Source: Polyangia bacterium (GTDB lineage: Bacteria; Myxococcota_A; Polyangia; Polyangiales; JAUICN01). From it: 64,000 nt of DNA. Location of the stretch: positions 1 through 64,000 of the forward strand of contig JAUICN010000008.1 in assembly GCA_030427835.1 (NCBI GenBank). The letters run 5' to 3'. Of the stretch, positions 1-8,507 are shown in pieces. Positions within the stretch are counted from its first letter, which is position 1. Each line of letters begins with the position of its first letter. The translations under genes were made by a program, and so were the position numbers. Under the pieces are notes generated by a model that did not search any database, was not told the DNA's origin, and saw nothing but the letters and a program-made list of their open reading frames with translations.

Positions 1-792
1 CACAGAAACACCCGCCTGCATGAGAATGTTATTCCGGGTCAGCGACGCCGATTCAGAAGCCACATCCGCATCCCGGATACGCGAGTTCGCAGCCGAAAGG
101 TTCTCACGGGCCGACGCCAGGTTGGTGACCGTCACCTGAAGTCGGTTCTGGGCCGAACCCAAGGTCGAACGGGCCGTGGAGATGTCCGTAATGGCATCGT
201 CCACAATGGCAAGCGCGCTCCGAGCGGTGGTCACGGTATTCACCGCAGCATCGTTCAAGCGCGCCGTGGTGGCAGCGGAACCAATATTGGTGGATTGCAC
301 GTTGGCCATGGCCACACTGATCCGGTCATTGGACGTGTTGTCCAACCCCACCTGGAACGCAAACGAGTTCGTATTGTCGAGCAACGATGAGCCGTTAAAC
401 TCGGTGACACTCGCAATTCGATCGACTTCAGACCGCAGGGATGTGAACTCCTGTTGAATGAACGTGCGCTCCGTGGTGCCAAGCGTACCGTTGGCCGACT
501 GCACCGCCAACTCACGCATTCGGGTCAGAATGCCGCTCACTTCGTTGAGCGCACCCTCCGCCGTTTGAATGAGACTGACGCCGTCGTTGGCGTTTCGCTC
601 CGCCTGGGAAAGGCTGCGGATCTGGGATCGCAGCTTTTCGCTAATCGCCAAACCAGCAGCATCATCGCCCGCCCGGTTGATCCGTAGACCGCTGGACAGT
701 CGACCGAGACTTCGGTTTAGACCCACTTGTGTTTTCGCTAGGTTTTTCTGCGCATTGATCGACGCAGTATTCGTCATTACTGTAAGTGCCAT
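1..792 (-). CDS. fliC: Flagellin (copy 1), C-terminus cut by the window edge
   Basis: Subunit of the flagellar filament. The reading frame is open from ATG 792 to base 1 (264 codons) and carries the conserved N-terminal D0/D1 region (MALTVMTNTASINAQ, then the LSSGLRINRAGDDAAGLAISE type motif) and most of the C-terminal D1/D0 region (SAANSRIRDADVA). Only about 15-20 terminal residues are missing, judged from copies 2 and 3. The central variable region is very short, so this is a compact flagellin of about 280 residues. It is close to copy 2 just upstream and looks like a tandem duplicate. The start is fixed by a strong Shine-Dalgarno at 801-812. Confidence 0.96.
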   Translation of the reverse strand, partial: MALTVMTNTASINAQKNLAKTQVGLNRSLGRLSSGLRINRAGDDAAGLAISEKLRSQIRSLSQAERNANDGVSLIQTAEGALNEVSGILTRMRELAVQSANGTLGTTERTFIQQEFTSLRSEVDRIASVTEFNGSSLLDNTNSFAFQVGLDNTSNDRISVAMANVQSTNIGSAATTARLNDAAVNTVTTARSALAIVDDAITDISTARSTLGSAQNRLQVTVTNLASARENLSAANSRIRDADVASESASLTRNNILMQAGVSV

Positions 793-800
793 AATATCCT

Positions 801-812
801 CTCCTCCTTGAG
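801..812 (-). promoter_or_regulatory. Ribosome-binding site of flagellin 1
   Basis: The minus strand reads CTCAAGGAGGAG, ending 8 nt before ATG 792. The same 12 bases precede all three flagellin genes and decide their starts. Confidence 0.85.
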
Positions 813-919
813 TCGTGGGCCCTGTTCATCCCGAGTCGGGCCCTCCCATTCACAAATCGTTGTTCTTTGTTCTTACCGGTAGCCGCGCCCTACTAAGAAA
901 GAAGAGCGTGCTTCGATCC

Positions 920-1759
920 CTACCCGAGTAGCGACAGCGCCATGGCTGGCAACTGATTGGCTTGCGCCAAAACGGAAACGCCCGCTTGCATGAGAATGTT
1001 ATTTCTCGTGAGCGATGCCGATTCCGCAGCCACATCCGCGTCCCGTATGCGCGAGTTCGCAGCCGACAGGTTTTCACGGGCAGACGCCAAGTTGGTAACC
1101 GTCACCTGGAGTCGGTTCTGAGTCGAACCCAGGGTAGATCGCCCAGAAGACACGTCGGTAATCGCCGCATCAAGCACTGCCAGTGCACCCTGGGATCCCG
1201 CCAATGTGGAAACCGTGATGGCTGTCAGGGACGTGGTTGCGGTACCCAATGCCGCCGCATTCATATCCGTCAGCGTGACGGTAATTCGGTTGTCCGTGCC
1301 GTCCTCAATACCCACCTGAAACGTCACCGAGGTGGGCGTGCCATCCAACAGGGAAGTCCCGTTGAACTCGGTCACATTGGCAATACGGTCGATTTCAGAC
1401 CGCAGGGATGTGAACTCCTGATGAATGAACGTTCGTTCCGTGGTGCCAAGGGTGCCGTTGGCGGATTGAATCGCCAGCTCTCGCATCCGGGTAAGAATGC
1501 CGCTAATCTCATTCATTCCACCTTCCGCGGTTTGAATGAGACTGACGCCGTCATTCGCGTTTCTCTCCGCCTGGGAAAGGCTTCGTATCTGCGAACGCAG
1601 CTTTTCACTAATGGCCAAACCTGCAGCATCATCGCCTGCCCGGTTGATCCGTAGACCACTGGACAGTCGACCAAGACTTTGGTTCAAGCCAACTTGTGTT
1701 TTCGCTAGGTTTTTCTGCGCATTGATCGACGCAGTGTTTGTCATCACTGTAAGTGCCAT
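920..1759 (-). CDS. fliC: Flagellin (copy 2)
   Basis: Filament flagellin of 279 residues. The N-terminal D0/D1 motif (NRAGDDAAGLAISEKLRSQ) and the C-terminal end (QANQLPAMALSLLG) are both present, with only a small middle domain. An upstream in-frame extension to 1822 exists, but the ATG at 1759 matches the universal flagellin start and has a perfect Shine-Dalgarno 7 nt upstream. It lies 127 nt upstream of copy 1 on the same strand, and the two are nearly the same in their conserved ends. The central segments differ, so the filament may be heteropolymeric or the copies may recombine. Confidence 0.97.
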   Translation of the reverse strand: MALTVMTNTASINAQKNLAKTQVGLNQSLGRLSSGLRINRAGDDAAGLAISEKLRSQIRSLSQAERNANDGVSLIQTAEGGMNEISGILTRMRELAIQSANGTLGTTERTFIHQEFTSLRSEIDRIANVTEFNGTSLLDGTPTSVTFQVGIEDGTDNRITVTLTDMNAAALGTATTSLTAITVSTLAGSQGALAVLDAAITDVSSGRSTLGSTQNRLQVTVTNLASARENLSAANSRIRDADVAAESASLTRNNILMQAGVSVLAQANQLPAMALSLLG

Positions 1760-2061
1760 AAATATCCTCCTCCTTGAGCCAGGGTCCGGTTCCTCCCGAT
1801 TCGAACCCGAACGATCCACCATGGGTCTCCCAACCCATAAACGTAGAACGTCTAGGAACCCATTCGGTCGTCACGAAGAAGGAGTTAAGAAAAAAATCCA
1901 GTGCAATGAAAACAGCGGTTACACCTCGCCAAGACACCTACAGTGTTGACGAAGTGAACCGCGTTTCAGCGAAATCGGACTTTTTGAAACCTGAACTTCA
2001 AACCATCGGCTTCAAATTGAGAAGGCCACTGGGTAGTGCAGTCCCTTCCAGGGCCAGATTC
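1760..2061. other. Intergenic leader region of flagellin 2
   Basis: This 302-base stretch lies between the diguanylate cyclase stop and flagellin 2. On the minus strand it carries short hairpin-forming repeats in the flagellin leader (ATGGGT-N6-ACCCAT around 1817-1845) and the flagellin ribosome-binding site. A weak sigma-28-like pair (TGAAGTTC ... GTCCGATT, 1973-2000) is visible, but its spacing and its distance from the start make it doubtful. I see no gene in it. Confidence 0.5.
1767..1778 (-). promoter_or_regulatory. Ribosome-binding site of flagellin 2
   Basis: The minus strand reads CTCAAGGAGGAG, ending 7 nt before ATG 1759. It is the same 12-mer as at the other two flagellins. Confidence 0.85.
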
Positions 2062-2865
2062 TCAGGCAGCGGCGGAACGACGCTTTTCCTTGCGACTGCG
2101 CTTGTCGATGTAAAGCGCGTCATCCGCTTCCTGCAAAAGGGCGTCCGTAGCCACTTCCAGTCCCTCTCGAGTGGCCACCCCGATACTGATCCGCAGGCGA
2201 CGGCCATGGATCTGGGTGTTCTCCACCGCGTGACGCAAACGCTTGGCCACGTCCTTTGCACCCGTTTCAGGTGTCTGGGGAAGAAGGATGGCCATCTCAT
2301 CGCCACCAAACCGGGCCACGAGATCACTTTGCCGTAGCGTACGTTGGCAAACCCGGGCAACCGCAATGAGCGCCTCGTCTCCCACCTTGTGCCCCAGGGT
2401 GTCATTGATGTTCTTGAAACCGTCCATGTCCAGGAAAAGCACACTCAGGGCTTCGCCCGTGCGGCGGTGAAGGGCGACCTCCCGATCCAAGGTTTCCTCA
2501 AAGGCGCGACGGTTCGCGATCCCTGTCAGCATGTCACACCGGGCGGCACGTCGAAGTTCACGTACCTCGTAGGCCCGGTGGGTCATGGTCTCGAGAAGCG
2601 TTTGATAGATTTCAAACTCATCACCGAGTGTATCCTTGCAATCATTGATGGCTGCGATGATTTCGGCAGGGGCAGCCGCCTCAGCCAATGTGGTGAGGAC
2701 CTGCGCAATACGCTCCGTATGTTGCCTGTTGGAGTCGGACTGCGAAAGTTCATCCGGCTTTTTGCTAGCCGACACCTTTGAGCGCCCCTTACGCTGCCAG
2801 CGAAGGCGTATTTCACTATCACGGCGCTGCATTGAGTTTGTGGGTTCCATCATACTTCTAGGCAT
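2062..2865 (-). CDS. Diguanylate cyclase with GGDEF domain
   Basis: Makes cyclic di-GMP from two GTP. The 267-residue protein has a charged N-terminal part and a helical segment (about residues 45-110), followed by a GGDEF domain. The active site reads GGDEM at 187-191, so the last position of the signature varies while the catalytic GGDE is kept. An RxxD inhibitory site (RQSD, 178-181) sits the usual five residues before it, which suggests product inhibition. No sensory or membrane segment is recognisable. Its place beside flagellin genes fits motility control, but that is inference. The ATG at 2865 has no clear ribosome-binding site; the ATGs at 2853 and 2850 are alternatives. Confidence 0.93.
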   Translation of the reverse strand: MPRSMMEPTNSMQRRDSEIRLRWQRKGRSKVSASKKPDELSQSDSNRQHTERIAQVLTTLAEAAAPAEIIAAINDCKDTLGDEFEIYQTLLETMTHRAYEVRELRRAARCDMLTGIANRRAFEETLDREVALHRRTGEALSVLFLDMDGFKNINDTLGHKVGDEALIAVARVCQRTLRQSDLVARFGGDEMAILLPQTPETGAKDVAKRLRHAVENTQIHGRRLRISIGVATREGLEVATDALLQEADDALYIDKRSRKEKRRSAAA

Positions 2866-2922
2866 TGCAAACGGAATGCCAGACTAAGATTGCGGGTATT
2901 CGGTGTTTTCCCCAAGAAAACG

Positions 2923-4254
2923 TCACCCATTCGACGCCGAAGGAGGTACCGAAGGCTGTACTTTTGGCAGTCCCAATTCAGGGGCATCGCCATAGGAGTC
3001 CAACGTTCCATCTGCCCGCTCAGGGCCAAAATCGGTAGGATCAGGCATGACGGGTGGAACCAAGCTGGGCACATCCAGATCCCGAAACTGCTTTTGCACC
3101 CGCACATCCCAAACCCCCCCTGACTCAAGCACCGTGCGAAACCGCAGGTCGCTGTCTCCAGATCCAAACTCTTGACTGGGAACGAGCTGGGGTCGAACCC
3201 CATCCACAGCCGACAGGGCCCCGAGCAACGCCCCACGCTCTGCCGGGACATTCAGAATGTGGGGATTCCGACTTCGACCCTGCTGACGACTGCCCACATT
3301 GATGGTGGGCACGCCGTAGAAGGGGGCCTCGTGAATTCCCATGGAAGAGTTGCCAAGAATGAAATCCGCGTGCTTGAGCAACACCAGCATCGACTCAAAT
3401 CGCAACGATGGAAACATCTTGACCTTGGGGTCGCCCGTAAACCGATTCCGAAACACCTCCAGGATCCAATCCGATCCGTGATCGCTGTTGGGGTACACCA
3501 CCACCACCTGCCGACCGCTCGCAAGAACAGCATCTGCGATCTCGTTCGCCTCTTGCACAAGGTGCTGCAGTTCAGTGGTCACGGGGTGAAATACCACCAC
3601 ACCGTAATCTTCAAATGGAATCTCGTAGTGCTCTTTCACGCTTCGAAGGCTCGGAAGATCCGGTGAGCACATGATATCGATATCCGCCGACCCGATCACG
3701 TGAACCGTTTCTGGTTGTTCGCCCAATTGCATCAGTCGTTGCTTTGCACCCTCATTGGAAACGAAGTGCAAATGACTCAATTTCGAAACCGAGTGCCGAA
3801 TGAGTTCATCGACCGTGCCCGACAGTTCTCCACCCTCCACATGGGCCACGCGAACGTTGTTCAACGCACCCACCATCGCACCCGCGAGGGCCTCGGGCCG
3901 ATCGCCGTGGACCACAATCAAATCGGGTTCCAGCAAACGCACATAATCCCCAAAACCAAGCAGGGTGTGGGCAAGGCTCCGGTCCATCACCCCCTGGGAA
4001 GATTGATTGATGAAGCGATATACATTCTGAAAGCCACACTTCGTGATCTCTTCCACGGTGTATCCATACTTGGGCTCCATATGCATGCCGGTGGCAAAAA
4101 TATGCACATCAAACACCTCAGGAGAGTCGTGAACCGCCTTGATCAGGGATTTGATCTTCCCAAAATCCGCGCGGGTCCCCGTCAAAAACACAATCCGCTT
4201 ACGCGTGTCATTGAGCAGACGGGTCGGGTTGCCGTTCATCAATGGGTCAGGCAC
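2923..4254 (-). CDS. neuC: UDP-N-acetylglucosamine 2-epimerase (hydrolysing), NeuC/LegG type
   Basis: Hydrolyses and epimerises a UDP-HexNAc to free ManNAc (or the 2,4-diacetamido analogue), the first committed step of nonulosonic acid synthesis. The GT-B fold is recognisable from the N-terminal FLTGTRADFGK motif, HGDRPEAL, HVEGGE and a late GNSSMGIHEAP motif that binds UDP. The protein has 443 residues, longer than usual because of a proline-rich tail of about 60 residues. It starts 5 nt after the neuB stop, so the two are one operon. The start used here is GTG 4254; ATG 4239 is an equally plausible alternative. The sequence alone does not separate the sialic from the legionaminic substrate. 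Confidence 0.88.
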   Translation of the reverse strand: MPDPLMNGNPTRLLNDTRKRIVFLTGTRADFGKIKSLIKAVHDSPEVFDVHIFATGMHMEPKYGYTVEEITKCGFQNVYRFINQSSQGVMDRSLAHTLLGFGDYVRLLEPDLIVVHGDRPEALAGAMVGALNNVRVAHVEGGELSGTVDELIRHSVSKLSHLHFVSNEGAKQRLMQLGEQPETVHVIGSADIDIMCSPDLPSLRSVKEHYEIPFEDYGVVVFHPVTTELQHLVQEANEIADAVLASGRQVVVVYPNSDHGSDWILEVFRNRFTGDPKVKMFPSLRFESMLVLLKHADFILGNSSMGIHEAPFYGVPTINVGSRQQGRSRNPHILNVPAERGALLGALSAVDGVRPQLVPSQEFGSGDSDLRFRTVLESGGVWDVRVQKQFRDLDVPSLVPPVMPDPTDFGPERADGTLDSYGDAPELGLPKVQPSVPPSASNG

Positions 4255-4259
4255 CGCAA

Positions 4260-5357
4260 CTACCCCGTTGGCCCCATCGTATGTTCACACGCATCGCCTG
4301 CCACCTGGGCCCAGGTCAGTTGGGTATTCGCAGGAATGGACTCAACCACGGTTTTCCCCAGGAGGCGTGCGTAGTCCTTCGCGAGAATCTCACCCGTACC
4401 GGGCCGTTTTACCCAAAGGTTTTCTTTGGTAAGGCGTTGCCCGGACCGTACCGCCTGGGTCGTGACCACGCAGGCGTAGGCAAAATCGATGGTGGGCTGC
4501 TCTTCCTCTAAAATATCCTTACCCCCTCCCAGGGCCTCGAACACCGCACGGCTCCCCTCCACCAGTTGGCCAAGCTCCGGAGGTGTAATGGAAATCGGCA
4601 CGTCCGGCCCCGGCCAGGTGGCATCCGAAGTGAAGTGCTTTTCAAGGATTCTGGCGCCCAGGGGAATCGCTGCAAAACAGGTGTAGTTCCCAAGGGAATG
4701 GTCACTCAAGCCCACCACGGCATCGGCAAAGGCCCCCCGTAGGTCGTCGATGCCCCCGAGGCGTACCTTGTCATAGGGCGTGGGATACATGGAGGTGCAG
4801 TGTAAGAGCCCATAGGGCACACCCCGTGCGCGCAGAATCTCAACCGCAGGTGCCACCGTCTCCAGGTTGTTCATGCCCGTGCTGACAATGACGGGCTTAC
4901 CAAAGGAGGCGATGTGGTCGATGAGCGGATAGTTGTTGCACTCACCCGAACCCACCTTGTACGCACCCACACCGAGGCTCTCCAAACGGTCTGCCGCAGC
5001 CCTGGAAAAGGGGGTGGACATAAAGATAAGGCCCTTTGCCTCGGCGTAGTCCTTGAGTTCCCGCTCCTCATCCTCAGAAAGTGCACAGCGACTCATGATG
5101 TCCCAAATCGACTCGGTGGCATTGCCTGGGATCACCTGCTTGGCAGACGGAACATACTCATCCTCGATCACGTGGCACTGGAGTTTCACGCACTCCGCTC
5201 CCACCCGGGCAGCGTCGTCGATCATCTGCCGGGCCTTTGCCATGTCGCCTTCGTGGTTGATGCCAATCTCGGCGATCACAAAAGGCGAGTGTTCGTCCCC
5301 GATCCATCGACCCTGAATTTGAAACGCCGGAAATCCCGTGTCTGTAGGTGCTTGCAT
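4260..5357 (-). CDS. neuB: N-acetylneuraminate/nonulosonate synthase, NeuB family
   Basis: Condenses phosphoenolpyruvate with ManNAc or a related sugar to give a nine-carbon nonulosonic acid. The TIM-barrel domain shows IAEIGINHEGD, the KLQCHVIEDEY segment and the GLSDHS motif. The C-terminal part (about residues 305-365) is an SAF antifreeze-like domain, the normal NeuB arrangement. The 365-residue length fits the family. An in-frame extension to 5477 exists, but ATG 5357 follows a GGTGGAG ribosome-binding site and matches the family start. It is transcribed ahead of neuC and divergently from the first Maf gene. Whether the product is Neu5Ac, legionaminate or another nonulosonate cannot be told here. 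Confidence 0.92.
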   Translation of the reverse strand: MQAPTDTGFPAFQIQGRWIGDEHSPFVIAEIGINHEGDMAKARQMIDDAARVGAECVKLQCHVIEDEYVPSAKQVIPGNATESIWDIMSRCALSEDEERELKDYAEAKGLIFMSTPFSRAAADRLESLGVGAYKVGSGECNNYPLIDHIASFGKPVIVSTGMNNLETVAPAVEILRARGVPYGLLHCTSMYPTPYDKVRLGGIDDLRGAFADAVVGLSDHSLGNYTCFAAIPLGARILEKHFTSDATWPGPDVPISITPPELGQLVEGSRAVFEALGGGKDILEEEQPTIDFAYACVVTTQAVRSGQRLTKENLWVKRPGTGEILAKDYARLLGKTVVESIPANTQLTWAQVAGDACEHTMGPTG

Positions 5358-5552
5358 ACCTTGCTCCACCTTCCATTGAGCAAGTTGTGGGCCAACCCGG
5401 TTTGCGACCCGTTTCAGGCCGAGACTCACAAAGCAGACCACCGTACCCGTACATTTTTGACGGCTCCGGGGCACCACCGCCGATCCAATGACACCCGCGC
5501 CCCAACTTTAGGCGCAACCTTCCTTGGCACGGGGACTGCATAGTACGGGCCC

Positions 5553-7307
5553 ATGGAACTCAATGTCGTGGCCGCCGCCAACGGTTTACCCACCCTCAAG
5601 GTAGGGGAAGACTTTCTTGAGGATCCCATCGATCCGGTGGAGGGTGCCCGAGCATTCGTGGACCCCAAGCGATTGGAAGAAGTCGACGTGGTGGTGCTCT
5701 TCGGTGTGGGTCTGGGCTACCGGGTGGAAGCCCTCAAGGGCCTCAACCCTGAACAACTTGTGGTGTACGAGCCCAACGAGGCCATCGCGGACGTGGCAAA
5801 ATCCTTCAAGGGCGAACTCTTCGAGGACGTGGCCCTATTCACCGACCACAACCTCCTTCTGAACCATCTGTGTATGTTTTCGGCCACAGGCGATGAAACC
5901 CTATTTCTGGTTCCCCCGGCCTACTCCCGCAACTTCACCAAGGAGCATCAAAAGGTCGTGCAAATCATGACCGAGGCCGAGGCCTACAAGCAGGTTCGAA
6001 AAAACAGTGTTCGGGACCGCTACCCCCTCATCATCAAGGCGGGGCTCACGAACGTGCCCCAACTTGCCCAATGGCCGCTGGCCCTGGAAATGGGCAAACC
6101 CCTTACAGGGTGCCCCGCCTTCGTGGTGGCCGCAGGCCCATCGCTCGACAAGAATGCGCACCTCCTGGCCCAGGCCCAACACAAAGGTGCGATTTTCACG
6201 GTGAACACAGCGTCCCCAGTACTTGAAAAGGTAGGCGCGAAAATCGATATACTCACCTGCATCGAAGCCATCGACGCTACCGATGCGCTCACCCGTGGCG
6301 CCCCCAACGCCAAACTGCTGGCCTTTGACCTCTCCACCCACCCCAACAACCTGGCCGTGCAAGCCGATCGAAAAGCGATTTTCTTTACCCAGTCCCAACC
6401 CTTCTACGACATCGCCACACGGCTCGGCACACAGACCCTGGTGTACGGCTCTTCCGTGGCCACCACCGCCCTGGCCCTGGCCGTGGAGTTGGGCGCCGAT
6501 CCCGTGGTTCTGTTAGGGCAGGACATCGCCTACACCGACGGAAAGGTATACGCCAAGGGCACCGGCCGCGAACACATGACAGCCGTCACCCAGGACAACG
6601 GTGCACTCAGGATCGAGTACGGCGAGGAATACAAAAAGAAGTTCACAGACCACGGCATCAAGGGCCCATCGGAAATGAGACTCCCCCTACAGCTCGATGC
6701 CTGGGGCGGTGGCAAAGTCACCACCACCCACGACCTGGCCATGTTTTTGCGATGGTACGAAGCCTTTGCCTCCATTCACAAAAAGGACGGCCCCACCCTG
6801 ATCAATGCCACAGAGGGTGGAGTTCACATCGAGGGTTTCCACGAAATGACTCTCGCAGACGTTCTTGCCGAGCTCCCCGAAAGGCAGGAAACCCTACTGG
6901 AATCCTACGACGCCACACCACCCCTACCCATGGACATGCTGGAAAAGGTGAGGGACGACATCGTCGAGGAATGCAACGCCATCCAACGGGCCGTGCGAAA
7001 GTGCGCGAAGTCAAAACGGGGATCGGAAGCACGTATCCGAGGGGAAGACCACCTCAAGAAGGCCTGCAACGACGGGTTCATCATCAAGGTCGATGCCGCA
7101 CCGGAACTCATCAAAGTCCGGGACGACAAGGAAATGCCCATGGGTGAACGGGAGAAAAAGACCTTTGGGGCCATCGAGCAATCCACCCAGCGTGTTCGAA
7201 GCAGCATTGAAGCCGCCCTTCCCCGTGGATCACAAGCACCGCAGGGATCGCAGGCACCACCCGGATCGCAAGCATTGGAAAAAGCCCGCTCCTCCTCGGC
7301 TGCATAA
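5553..7307 (+). CDS. Maf/DUF115 motility-associated glycosyltransferase 1
   Basis: A 584-residue protein of the Maf (motility accessory factor, DUF115, MptE-like) family, which transfers nonulosonic acids to flagellin in other bacteria. The central DUF115 domain contains the AAGPSLDKN nucleotide-sugar loop near residue 200 and the LLGQDIAYTDGKVYAKG segment typical of Maf proteins. An N-terminal Rossmann-like part (VVLFGVGLGYR) and a helical C-terminal part flank it. The last 30 residues hold three imperfect GSQA(P) repeats. It lies between neuB and flagellin 3, and a strong terminator follows. The ATG at 5553 has no convincing ribosome-binding site. The role as flagellin glycosyltransferase is inferred from family and neighbours. 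Confidence 0.9.
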   Translation: MELNVVAAANGLPTLKVGEDFLEDPIDPVEGARAFVDPKRLEEVDVVVLFGVGLGYRVEALKGLNPEQLVVYEPNEAIADVAKSFKGELFEDVALFTDHNLLLNHLCMFSATGDETLFLVPPAYSRNFTKEHQKVVQIMTEAEAYKQVRKNSVRDRYPLIIKAGLTNVPQLAQWPLALEMGKPLTGCPAFVVAAGPSLDKNAHLLAQAQHKGAIFTVNTASPVLEKVGAKIDILTCIEAIDATDALTRGAPNAKLLAFDLSTHPNNLAVQADRKAIFFTQSQPFYDIATRLGTQTLVYGSSVATTALALAVELGADPVVLLGQDIAYTDGKVYAKGTGREHMTAVTQDNGALRIEYGEEYKKKFTDHGIKGPSEMRLPLQLDAWGGGKVTTTHDLAMFLRWYEAFASIHKKDGPTLINATEGGVHIEGFHEMTLADVLAELPERQETLLESYDATPPLPMDMLEKVRDDIVEECNAIQRAVRKCAKSKRGSEARIRGEDHLKKACNDGFIIKVDAAPELIKVRDDKEMPMGEREKKTFGAIEQSTQRVRSSIEAALPRGSQAPQGSQAPPGSQALEKARSSSAA

Positions 7308-7338
7308 ACCAAAAAGAGGCAAATTCATGGCATTTCAA

Positions 7339-7367
7339 GGGGAACGTTCCACGGACGTTCCCTTTTT
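7339..7367 (+). terminator. Rho-independent terminator after Maf 1
   Basis: GGGAACGT, a 7-nt loop and ACGTTCCC form an 8-bp stem followed by a run of five T. It separates Maf 1 from flagellin 3. Confidence 0.85.
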
Positions 7368-7454
7368 GCTTAATGTTTCTCCCAGAGGATCCGAAGCATG
7401 GTGTGGAACGTCAGGGCAACGACGTTACCTACGGGTCAGGATGACCTGAAACAT

Positions 7455-7466
7455 CTCAAGGAGGAG
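7455..7466 (+). promoter_or_regulatory. Ribosome-binding site of flagellin 3
   Basis: CTCAAGGAGGAG ends 6 nt before ATG 7473 and is the same 12-mer as at flagellins 1 and 2. Just upstream, TCAGG-ATGA-CCTGA can form a small leader hairpin. Confidence 0.85.
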
Positions 7467-7472
7467 AAACAC

Positions 7473-8318
7473 ATGCCTTTAACAATGGTTACAAACCTTG
7501 CCTCGATCAACGGGCAACGACACTTGCAGAACACCGAGCGAATGCTCCGAGGCAACTTCGGACGACTTTCGAGCGGTCTACGCATCAACCATGCCGGCGA
7601 CGACGCCGCTGGCCTGGGCATCAGTGAAAAGCTGAAGTCCCAGATACGAAGCCTCAACCAGGCCGAGCGCAACGCCATGGATGGCATCAGCCTCATCCAA
7701 ACGGCCGAAGGCGCCATGAACGAAGTCAGCGGCATTCTCACTCGACTACGGGAACTCGCCGTTCAATCGGCCAACGGCACCCTTGGCACCACCGAGCGAA
7801 GCTTCGTACAAAACGAGTTTACCGCCCTGGTGGCCGAAGTGGACCGCATCGCTGAAGTCACCGAGTTCAACGGGTTCTCACTGTTGGATGGATCCAACAC
7901 GACCATCACGTTCCAGGTCGGCCTTCGCAACAGCACCAACGACCGCGTGTCAGTGGCACTCACCGACGTCCATGCATCCCAGATTGGAACCTCCGGCGGA
8001 ACCACCCTATCGGCGCTGCGTGTGACCACCATCGCCGCTTCCCAAAGTGCACTGGCAGTCATCGACGACGCCATCACCGACATCTCAGCGGCCCGATCCA
8101 CGTTTGGTGCCACGCAAAATCGACTTCAAGTCACCGTGACAAACATTGCCACGGCCTCTGAAAACTTGTCTGCGGCCAACTCCCGCATCCGTGACGCAGA
8201 CGTGGCCCATGAAACGGCCCAGATGACGAGAAATAACATATTGATGCAGGCAGGGGTCTCTGTGCTAGCGCAGGCCAACCAACTGCCCGCCATGGCCCTA
8301 TCCTTACTGGGCGGATAA
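7473..8318 (+). CDS. fliC: Flagellin (copy 3)
   Basis: A 281-residue filament flagellin with conserved D0/D1 ends (MPLTMVTNLASINGQ, NHAGDDAAGLGISEKLKSQ, C-terminal QANQLPAMALSLLGG) and a short middle. It diverges more from copies 1 and 2 than they do from each other and lies on the other strand, so it is an older paralogue. ATG 7473 was preferred over the upstream in-frame start at 7398 because of the ribosome-binding site and the family start. It stands alone between a terminator and a hairpin, which suggests its own promoter, although none could be recognised with confidence. Confidence 0.97.
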   Translation: MPLTMVTNLASINGQRHLQNTERMLRGNFGRLSSGLRINHAGDDAAGLGISEKLKSQIRSLNQAERNAMDGISLIQTAEGAMNEVSGILTRLRELAVQSANGTLGTTERSFVQNEFTALVAEVDRIAEVTEFNGFSLLDGSNTTITFQVGLRNSTNDRVSVALTDVHASQIGTSGGTTLSALRVTTIAASQSALAVIDDAITDISAARSTFGATQNRLQVTVTNIATASENLSAANSRIRDADVAHETAQMTRNNILMQAGVSVLAQANQLPAMALSLLGG

Positions 8319-8394
8319 GGATAGAGCCGGGGGACGCGCCCCTCCTCATGAAGTAGGCGCACCACATCACCTAGAGAAGTAGCGATTTGCCCTG

Positions 8395-8428
8395 GCAGGG
8401 GCGGTTCACCAAAACGGACCGTCCCTGC
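8395..8428. terminator. Hairpin between convergent flagellin 3 and radical SAM gene
   Basis: GCAGGGGCGGT and ACCGTCCCTGC can pair over 11 positions (one G-T) around a 12-nt loop. There is no T-run on either side. It probably acts as a terminator or mRNA 3' end protector between the two converging genes. Confidence 0.5.
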
Positions 8429-8507
8429 AATCTAATTGTTCCTATCGAAGGGGCAAAGAAGTGATCACACTACACCCACGGGTTTCCACGAGCAGCCCCA
8501 GGGAATC

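Noticed and set aside
1-792. Flagellin 1 as a pseudogene
   Set aside because: The frame is fully open to the edge and all conserved motifs are present; only the window boundary truncates it.
1973-2000. Possible sigma-28 promoter of flagellin 2
   Set aside because: TGAAGTTC and GTCCGATT resemble the -35 and -10, but the spacer is 12 not 11 nt and it is more than 200 nt from the start; too weak to call.
2923-5357. Assignment to sialic acid (Neu5Ac) synthesis proper
   Set aside because: NeuC/LegG and NeuB/LegI cannot be told apart with certainty by eye, and the precursor genes that would decide are not in the window.
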